Shown piece by piece: positions 6,944-11,508 of a DNA stretch of 11,508 bases. The notes beneath the pieces are model-generated. The model saw only the letters and a list, made by a program, of their open reading frames with translations. It was not told the DNA's origin and did not search any database. Numbering within the stretch: the stretch's first letter is position 1; the number at the start of each line of letters is the position of its first letter. Made by a program: the position numbers and the translations under genes. The stretch is from NCBI GenBank assembly GCA_000435475.1, contig FR896037.1, positions 1 to 11,508 of the forward strand, in the 5' to 3' direction. Source of the DNA: Cryptobacterium sp. CAG:338. Lineage in GTDB: Bacteria; Actinomycetota; Coriobacteriia; Coriobacteriales; Eggerthellaceae.

Positions 6944-7456
6944 TTACGATTCTTTATATACAAGCGCTACCGCCTGAGCCGAAATACCTTCTTCGCGACC
7001 TTCAAAGCCCAGACGTTCGGTGGTAGTCGCCTTAACGCCGATATTGTCCATACTGATATCGCACGCTTTTGCGAGATTTTCGCGCATAGCATCGCGATAA
7101 GGTGAAAGCTTGGGTGCCTGCGCCGCAATGACGCAATCAATATCTAAAATTTCATACCCTGCTTCACGAACCACTCGAGCCACTTCGGAGAGAAGCTTTA
7201 ACGAATCGGCACCCTTGTAGGCAGGATCAGTATCGGGGAATAGTTTTCCAATATCGCCCCCACGAATAGCACCCAGCAATGCATCAGAAACGGCATGAGC
7301 CAGCACGTCGGCATCGGAATGACCCGCTAAACCCTGATGGTGAGGAATATCTACCCCACCCAAAATTAGCTTGCGATCAGGTGCAAATGCATGCACATCG
7401 TAGCCAAGCCCTACGCGTAATCGGCTGAACGCTGCCGTAATGGAAGGGTTATACAT
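6944..7456 (-). CDS. ispF: 2-C-methyl-D-erythritol 2,4-cyclodiphosphate synthase
   Basis: A complete 170-residue enzyme of the non-mevalonate (MEP) isoprenoid pathway. It releases CMP while forming the cyclic diphosphate from the IspE product, as a cytoplasmic homotrimer with zinc. The metal ligands are visible: Asp20 and His22 in the GYDVHAF motif, and His54 in AGHSDADVLAHAVSDALLGA. The conserved DIGKLFPDTD, the AQAPKLSPY stretch and the C-terminal KATTTERLGF-GREEGI motif are also intact. About 12 residues precede the usual family start, but no better internal start codon exists. The ATG has GGGAGGAG upstream and lies only 4 bases after the ispD stop, so ispD and ispF are surely one operon. 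The IspE-type kinase that would act between them is not in this window. Confidence 0.97.
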   Translation of the reverse strand: MYNPSITAAFSRLRVGLGYDVHAFAPDRKLILGGVDIPHHQGLAGHSDADVLAHAVSDALLGAIRGGDIGKLFPDTDPAYKGADSLKLLSEVARVVREAGYEILDIDCVIAAQAPKLSPYRDAMRENLAKACDISMDNIGVKATTTERLGFEGREEGISAQAVALVYKES

Positions 7457-7460
7457 ATTG

Positions 7461-8303
7461 CTACTCCTCCCGTCGCTCTTCTAATGCAGCACGAATAGCG
7501 GCAGACATGAGGAGATAATCTTCTGGAACCGTCAGTTTGATATTGTCTCGCTTACCTTCGACTACCAAAACACGGCCACCCAAACGTTCAATTAAGGAAG
7601 AATCATCGGTTCCCACAAAACCATCCGACAACGCAGACGCATGGGCACGACGGTAAATTCCCGCACGGAAGATTTGTGGGGTTTGAGCATTCCAGAATAC
7701 TGAGCGATCGGGTGTTCCCACAATAACGCCGTTTTCAACCACTTTTAAAGTATCGATGGAAGGATGGCCAACGACCGCCCCATCGCAATCGATATTGCCC
7801 TTAACGGTGTTAATGGTGTGCTCAATCAATTCCTTTGTTACCAAAGGGCGCGCTCCGTCATGAAGAATTACAAACTCATATTCTTCAGGCACTAATTCCA
7901 AACCAGAAAAGGCAGATTCCTGACGAATAGAACCAGCAGGTGCCATAACGATAGGAGTTACGAAAGGAAATGGATCAATTGCCTTAGCGAGATATTCTTC
8001 GGTGCGTTCTTCGGGGCACACCACGACAATAAGCCCCACATCACCTACCGCATCAAATACTTCTGCGGAACGCGTAAGAATAGGCTTGCCCGCTATTTCG
8101 ACAAGCTGCTTGCCCCCTTCATGGCCAAAGCGTTCTCCGCTGCCACCCGCAAGGATGATAGCGGCTGTTTTGGGCTTTTTATCAACAACACCCTCAAGGC
8201 GGGGTTCCGCCTTGAGGGCATCGAAATTCATATCATCAAACATGGCCATCGCATGCTCGAGAACAGATGGAACGTATACGGGATCGATCGTCTTATCACT
8301 CAT
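7461..8303 (-). CDS. ispD: 2-C-methyl-D-erythritol 4-phosphate cytidylyltransferase with N-terminal extension
   Basis: A 280-residue enzyme that joins CMP from CTP to methylerythritol 4-phosphate in the MEP pathway. The CTP-binding motif LAGGSGERFG is at 51-60 with the catalytic Lys65 in GGKQ. GSIRQES (124-130), HDGARP (148-153), DTLK (184-187), TPDRS and AQTPQIF follow as in the family, and the C-terminal GKRDNIKLTVPEDY is intact. Most IspD proteins are about 230 residues and begin just before the LAGG motif. Here about 45 extra residues precede it (MSDKTIDPVYVPSVLEHAM...). The ATG at 8303 was chosen for the GGAG 7 bases before it. A GTG six codons upstream is possible. The internal ATGs at residues 19, 21 and 25 lack a ribosome binding site, so the extension is probably made. 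Residues 29-38 are encoded by a perfect hairpin. The gene lies 74 bases after clpC and 4 bases before ispF. Confidence 0.95.
   Translation of the reverse strand: MSDKTIDPVYVPSVLEHAMAMFDDMNFDALKAEPRLEGVVDKKPKTAAIILAGGSGERFGHEGGKQLVEIAGKPILTRSAEVFDAVGDVGLIVVVCPEERTEEYLAKAIDPFPFVTPIVMAPAGSIRQESAFSGLELVPEEYEFVILHDGARPLVTKELIEHTINTVKGNIDCDGAVVGHPSIDTLKVVENGVIVGTPDRSVFWNAQTPQIFRAGIYRRAHASALSDGFVGTDDSSLIERLGGRVLVVEGKRDNIKLTVPEDYLLMSAAIRAALEERREE
8191..8218. repeat. Perfect 12-bp stem hairpin within the ispD coding sequence
   Basis: CCCTCAAGGCGG (8191-8202) and its exact reverse complement (8207-8218) enclose a 4-base loop, GGTT on the plus strand. It is GC-rich and would be very stable in the mRNA. 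It encodes ALKAEPRLEG at the end of the IspD N-terminal extension, just before the catalytic domain. No T-tract follows on the minus strand (TGTTGATAAAAAG), so it is not a standard terminator. Confidence 0.85.
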
Positions 8304-8320
8304 GAGGAACTCCTGTACCA

Positions 8321-8346
8321 CCGCGCGCTATACGCTTCACGCGCGG
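8321..8346. repeat. GC-rich inverted repeat in the clpC-ispD gap
   Basis: CCGCGCG (8321-8327) and CGCGCGG (8340-8346) pair across a 12-base loop, followed by the palindrome GGCGCGCC (8345-8352). Lacking a T-tract on the minus strand, it does not look like a complete Rho-independent terminator. It could attenuate read-through or protect an mRNA end between clpC and ispD. Confidence 0.4.
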
Positions 8347-8377
8347 CGCGCCCCTACTTAGGCTGATCTCGCCGATG

Positions 8378-10960
8378 CTAGTCGGCCGCTTGATCACCAG
8401 AAGACGATCCGCCGCCACGCGACGAAAGTCCCGCATGGCCTAGATCATATCCCGCAAGAAGCAGCTCAGCCTCTGCAGCTATGGTATCACGCTTACGCGG
8501 TGCAGGTATAGAACCAGTTCCTGGCACGAAGGTAAGATGGTCTCCGTCTTCGGTGTGCTCAACATCAACGTCAATCACCGAACCACTTGTCCACTTGCCT
8601 TCCAGGATTTGTTCAGAAATTGGATCTTCGATCAGTCTTTGAATAGCACGACGTAGAGGTCGAGCGCCAAAGGACAGATCTGTTCCCTCTTTAGCTATCA
8701 GTTTGCTTGCCTGCTTAGTCAAGTTGATAGTCATGTTCTGCTCTATGAGGCGCTGACGGAGTTCATCGATCATCAGATCAACGATCTCAACAATCTCATC
8801 CTCGGTGAGCGACTTGAATACGATAATCTCATCAATACGATTCAGGAATTCAGGCCTAAAGAGCTTTTTGACTTCGCTCATTACGCGCGACTTGATTTCC
8901 TTATCGTCCAAACCGCCCTTATCTCCTGACGCAAAACCAAGCGGTGCGCTGGTAGTAATTTCGCGAGCGCCCACATTGGAAGTCATGATGATAACGGTGT
9001 TTCGGAAATCAACTACACGACCCTGAGAATCGGTCAGACGTCCTTCTTCGAGAATTTGAAGAAGAATATTGAAGACATCAGGGTGAGCTTTTTCGATTTC
9101 GTCAAACAGGACAACCGAATACGGACGTTGACGAACCGCCTTTGTTAGCTGTCCACCCTCGTCGTAACCAACATATCCCGGAGGCGAACCAACCAGACGT
9201 GAAACCGAATGCTTTTCCATGTACTCTGACATGTCGAAGGAAATAAGCGCATCTTCGGAGTTGAAGAGAAATTCCGCTAAAGCCTTCGATAGCTCAGTTT
9301 TTCCTACGCCCGAAGGACCCAAGAAGATAAACGAACCAACAGGGCGCTTAGGATCTTTCAACCCTGAACGGCTGCGACGAATTGCTTTGGAAAGCGCCGT
9401 AATTGCTTCATCTTGACCAATAACACGCTCGTGCAGCACTGACTCCATACGAAGAAGCTTCTCGGTTTTCGCTTCGGTGAGGTTTGAAACAGGAACACCA
9501 GTCGTCATTGATACGATATCTGCTACATCTTCAACTGAGACTTCGTTGAGTGTCTTAGAAGTTTTTTCTTCCCAGTTCTTCTGTGCCTCTACGCGCTGTT
9601 TTTGAAGTTTTTCTTCTTCATCGCGCACTCTTGCTGCACGCTCAAAGTCCTGATCGGCAATTGCAGATTCCTTAGCGGCGCGCAATTTGCGTAGATCGTC
9701 ATCGATCTTTTGCAATTCTTCAGGCAGCACCATGTTGCGAATTCGCATACGTGCACCCGCTTCGTCAAGAACGTCAATCGCCTTGTCGGGCAAGTAACGA
9801 TCCTGAATATAGCGATCTGACAAGCTTACCGCCGCAGACAGCGCTTCGTCAGTAAAGTGAACGTGATGATGCTCTTCATAACGATCGCGTAGGCCCTCAA
9901 GAATTCGAACAGCCTGCTCTTCGTTAGGCTCCTTTACTAATACGGTCTGGAAACGACGATCAAACGCTGAATCTTTTTCAATATGCTTGCGATATTCATC
10001 AAGCGTGGTAGCACCAATGATCTGAATTTCACCACGGGACAGCGGCGGCTTCAAAATAGCAGCTGCATCGATCGAACCTTCGGCAGCACCTGCACCAATA
10101 AGGGTATGAAGCTCGTCGATAAACAGGATAATGTCTCCTGCCTGCTCCACTTCCTTAATAACTTTCTTTAAACGCTCTTCGAATTCACCACGATATTTTG
10201 AACCAGCAACCAAGGCAGAAACATCAAGGGTGTAAATGCGAATGTTGTGCAGGATATCAGGCACCTGATCGGCAACAATAAGCTGTGCCAGGCCTTCCAC
10301 TACCGCAGTTTTACCAACGCCAGGTTCCCCAATCAGGAGAGGGTTGTTTTTCTGACGACGGGAAAGAATTTGCATCACGCGCTCAATTTCGCCCGCACGT
10401 CCAATGACGGGATCGAGCTTTCCGTCAGCAGCCTTCTTGGTGAGGTCGGTGCCAAACTCTTTAAGCATACTGTCAGAGGTATTCACCGTTGGGTCAAAAT
10501 TGGTACCTGCATATACCGCAGACTGCCCCACCAAATCATTAAGAGCAGAGCGGATAGCATCACCTGTTACACCCAAACGCGCAAGAACATCAATTGCAGT
10601 GCCCTCATTCTCGCGAACAATACCCAAAAGAAGGTGTTCGGTGGAAATATAGGACTTGCCCATCTGCATTGCTTCGCGTAGTGAGTTTTCTAACACACGC
10701 TTTACACGAGGAGTAAAACTGAGATGTCCCGAAACGTCAGTATTTTCATCAATTGATACGATTTGGCGAACACACTGCACAGCAGCGTCGTACTTTACAC
10801 CAAGCTTATCGAGCGCCTGTGCCGCCAAACCATCCTGTTCTTTCATGAGCGCTAAAAGTACATGCTCAGTGCCCACGTACGGCTGGTGCAAAGCACGTGC
10901 CTCCTCTTGGGCGAGAACAAGCACCTTTCGCGCTTTGTCCGTAAATTTGTCAAATGACAT
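8378..10960 (-). CDS. clpC: ATP-dependent Clp protease ATP-binding subunit ClpC
   Basis: A complete 860-residue Hsp100/AAA+ unfoldase that feeds misfolded or tagged proteins into the ClpP protease in the cytoplasm. The order of domains is: the double Clp_N repeat (about 1-145); the first AAA+ module with Walker A GEPGVGKT (211-218) and Walker B LFIDEL (Asp282, Glu283); a middle UVR-type region (about 424-450, DQDFERAARVRDEEE), which marks ClpC as opposed to ClpB or ClpA; the second AAA+ module with Walker A GPSGVGKT (548-555) and Walker B LFDEIEKAHPDVF (Asp620, Glu621); a ClpP-docking LGF tripeptide (674-676); the C-terminal small domain; and a Gly/Ser-rich tail. Length is slightly above the usual 810-850. 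GAGG precedes the ATG by 5 bases. A CIRCE operator lies 79 bases upstream of the start codon, so HrcA control is likely. The ctsR, mcsA and mcsB genes that precede clpC in Firmicutes are not in the window. Confidence 0.98.
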   Translation of the reverse strand: MSFDKFTDKARKVLVLAQEEARALHQPYVGTEHVLLALMKEQDGLAAQALDKLGVKYDAAVQCVRQIVSIDENTDVSGHLSFTPRVKRVLENSLREAMQMGKSYISTEHLLLGIVRENEGTAIDVLARLGVTGDAIRSALNDLVGQSAVYAGTNFDPTVNTSDSMLKEFGTDLTKKAADGKLDPVIGRAGEIERVMQILSRRQKNNPLLIGEPGVGKTAVVEGLAQLIVADQVPDILHNIRIYTLDVSALVAGSKYRGEFEERLKKVIKEVEQAGDIILFIDELHTLIGAGAAEGSIDAAAILKPPLSRGEIQIIGATTLDEYRKHIEKDSAFDRRFQTVLVKEPNEEQAVRILEGLRDRYEEHHHVHFTDEALSAAVSLSDRYIQDRYLPDKAIDVLDEAGARMRIRNMVLPEELQKIDDDLRKLRAAKESAIADQDFERAARVRDEEEKLQKQRVEAQKNWEEKTSKTLNEVSVEDVADIVSMTTGVPVSNLTEAKTEKLLRMESVLHERVIGQDEAITALSKAIRRSRSGLKDPKRPVGSFIFLGPSGVGKTELSKALAEFLFNSEDALISFDMSEYMEKHSVSRLVGSPPGYVGYDEGGQLTKAVRQRPYSVVLFDEIEKAHPDVFNILLQILEEGRLTDSQGRVVDFRNTVIIMTSNVGAREITTSAPLGFASGDKGGLDDKEIKSRVMSEVKKLFRPEFLNRIDEIIVFKSLTEDEIVEIVDLMIDELRQRLIEQNMTINLTKQASKLIAKEGTDLSFGARPLRRAIQRLIEDPISEQILEGKWTSGSVIDVDVEHTEDGDHLTFVPGTGSIPAPRKRDTIAAEAELLLAGYDLGHAGLSSRGGGSSSGDQAAD

Positions 10961-10985
10961 ATAAGCCTCGATTCTCGCGGCAGGA

Positions 10986-11032
10986 TTTAAAAAATGTCTA
11001 TCCTTTTAAAATGCTCACTTAAAAATTGCTCA
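10986..11032 (-). repeat. Three 15-base near-repeats in the clpC leader
   Basis: On the minus strand, TGAGCAATTTTTAAG (11032-11018) is followed directly by TGAGCATTTTAAAAG (11017-11003) and, after 2 bases, TAGACATTTTTTAAA (11000-10986). They lie between the CIRCE element and the clpC ribosome binding site. They may be a regulator site array, an AT-rich mRNA element, or drifted tandem copies without function. Confidence 0.5.
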
Positions 11033-11039
11033 TCCAATC

Positions 11040-11066
11040 CTAGCACTCGATAACGGAGAGTGCTAG
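11040..11066. promoter_or_regulatory. CIRCE element (HrcA operator) upstream of clpC
   Basis: CTAGCACTC and GAGTGCTAG, perfect 9-base arms with a 9-base spacer (GATAACGGA), match the CIRCE consensus TTAGCACTC-N9-GAGTGCTAA except for the outermost base of each arm. CIRCE is bound by the heat-shock repressor HrcA and normally overlaps the start of transcription of groE and dnaK operons. Here it precedes clpC with 79 bases to the start codon. hrcA itself is not in the window. Confidence 0.93.
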
Positions 11067-11069
11067 TTT

Positions 11070-11075
11070 GTCATA
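11070..11075 (-). promoter_or_regulatory. Possible -10 element of the clpC promoter
   Basis: TATGAC on the minus strand lies 3 bases before the CIRCE element, so that transcription would begin inside CIRCE, as is common for HrcA targets. No good -35 hexamer with 16-18 base spacing was found, so the call rests on position and a partial match only. Confidence 0.3.
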
Positions 11076-11094
11076 TTTTCGTAACAAGTCGTCA

Positions 11095-11113
11095 CATATT
11101 TATCGCAAATATG
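11095..11113. repeat. AT-rich inverted repeat upstream of clpC
   Basis: CATATTT and AAATATG form a perfect 7-bp dyad around ATCGC, about 30 bases upstream of CIRCE. The position would suit an activator or second repressor of clpC. A partly overlapping CGC-N6-GCG is also present (11104-11115). Confidence 0.35.
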
Positions 11114-11154
11114 CGCCTAAAATTCTACCATTTTATAGATATCTTCTACCTTAC

Positions 11155-11345
11155 GCATAAAACGAGCGATAGTTCACGGGGCAATCGATAGCGCACGCGT
11201 TGTCAATAATGTATGGCTTTATCGGTGGCGCATAACGAATAGTGCACGCACCGTCGACGATATATGACAGCAGCTACGGTGCATGCCATCATCGATGACG
11301 TGCACTTATTTCCAGTGGCATACGCGTTGCTGGTGCGTTACTGGC
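11155..11345. repeat. Degenerate repeat patch upstream of clpC
   Basis: No supportable gene lies in this stretch. Two 30-base segments, 11188-11217 and 11239-11268 (51 bases apart), align without gaps at 21 of 30 positions, and all nine differences are transitions. Both are preceded by a related GCA...CGA stretch, and a shorter partial copy (ATAGTTCACG) starts at 11169. Inverted pairs are also present: GCACGCACCGT (11244-11254) with ACGGTGCATGC (11276-11286), one mismatch, and an imperfect palindrome at 11279-11305. The identity of the repeat family is unknown. Confidence 0.5.
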
Positions 11346-11371
11346 GGTACATACGCTGTTGATAAGCTTCT

Positions 11372-11475
11372 GTTTTGGCAAAAAGTTGCTTTATCGGGTT
11401 AGGGCTTTTTCATGGTGTCGCTCAATTTCAACCCGATAAAGCGTTAATTTGCCAAAACGTATTTAATTGGCAAAT
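11372..11475. repeat. Long nested inverted repeat near the right edge
   Basis: Two 29-base arms, 11372-11400 and 11430-11458, are inverted copies with 24 of 29 bases paired. The outer block (GTTTTGGCAAA) and inner block (GCTTTATCGGGTT) match perfectly around a 5-base mismatch, with a 29-base loop. The right arm can also pair with a third copy: ATTTGCCAA (11447-11455) with TTGGCAAAT (11467-11475), so two folds exclude each other in part. On the minus strand the inner 13-bp stem is followed by AACTTTTTG, so it may end the transcript of a gene beyond the window. A small mobile repeat is the main alternative. Confidence 0.6.
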
Positions 11476-11508
11476 ATGAGACTTGGATCTATAGCCTATT
11501 TACATGCT

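Noticed and set aside
8191..8218. The ispD hairpin as a Rho-independent terminator
   Set aside because: On the coding strand it is followed by an A-rich, not T-rich, sequence, and it lies inside an intact reading frame.
11104..11115. CGC-N6-GCG upstream of clpC as a ClgR operator
   Set aside because: As I recall the ClgR consensus, CGC and GCG are separated by 5 bases, while this has 6, and the flanks do not fit. A motif scan with a ClgR matrix would settle it.
11302..11439. An open stretch of about 45 codons on the plus strand with a hydrophobic segment (AGALLAVHTLLISF)
   Set aside because: It has no ATG and no ribosome binding site, it runs through the inverted repeat at 11372-11458, and stops interrupt the same frame upstream. 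It is treated as chance or, at most, a remnant.
11411..11446. A short plus-strand frame (MVSLNFNPIKR) in the loop of the nested inverted repeat, as a leader peptide
   Set aside because: Eleven codons with a poor ribosome binding site and no downstream gene visible on that strand; nothing beyond position supports it.

Overview
The window carries seven protein-coding genes, all on the minus strand, so transcription runs from right to left. In that order they are clpC, ispD, ispF, a 1177-residue cell-wall surface protein, cysS, a TetR-family regulator and a universal stress protein. Base composition is close to even. The surface protein ends in an LAxTG-type sorting signal, and clpC sits behind a CIRCE (HrcA) operator. 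Together with the protein styles, this suggests a Gram-positive bacterium, most likely a moderate-GC actinobacterium of the Coriobacteriia (an Eggerthella/Cryptobacterium-like lineage). That placement is an inference from recall of protein style, not a database result.

Right part (about 8378-11508): 548 bases of non-coding DNA lie upstream of clpC. From the right edge inward they hold a long nested inverted repeat (11372-11475), a patch of degenerate repeats (about 11155-11345), an AT-rich dyad, a near-perfect CIRCE element (11040-11066) and three 15-base near-repeats in the clpC leader. ClpC is a complete Hsp100 unfoldase with a ClpP-docking LGF loop.

Middle part (about 3399-8303): ispD and ispF, two enzymes of the non-mevalonate isoprenoid pathway, are 4 bases apart. 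The surface protein gene starts 11 bases after ispF, and cysS follows it after 143 bases. clpC, ispD, ispF and cysS also occur together in the Firmicutes clpC operon, so the surface gene looks like an addition to an otherwise conserved housekeeping cluster. The surface protein has a signal peptide, a beta-helix-like repeat region, an internalin-like leucine-rich repeat block, a Gly/Ser-rich wall linker and the sorting signal. IspD has a 45-residue N-terminal extension, part of which is encoded by a perfect 12-bp stem hairpin.

Left part (1-1758): a 12-bp stem hairpin at 1655-1690 probably terminates the cysS transcript. A TetR-family gene and a UspA-family gene follow, each with a good Shine-Dalgarno site. 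The uspA leader contains a perfect 8-bp inverted repeat just downstream of a possible extended -10 promoter.

Most of the coding content is ordinary housekeeping. The less ordinary material is the surface protein, the hairpin and palindrome embedded in coding sequence, and the repeat-rich DNA upstream of clpC. No CRISPR array, tRNA, rRNA, transposase or defence system was seen.
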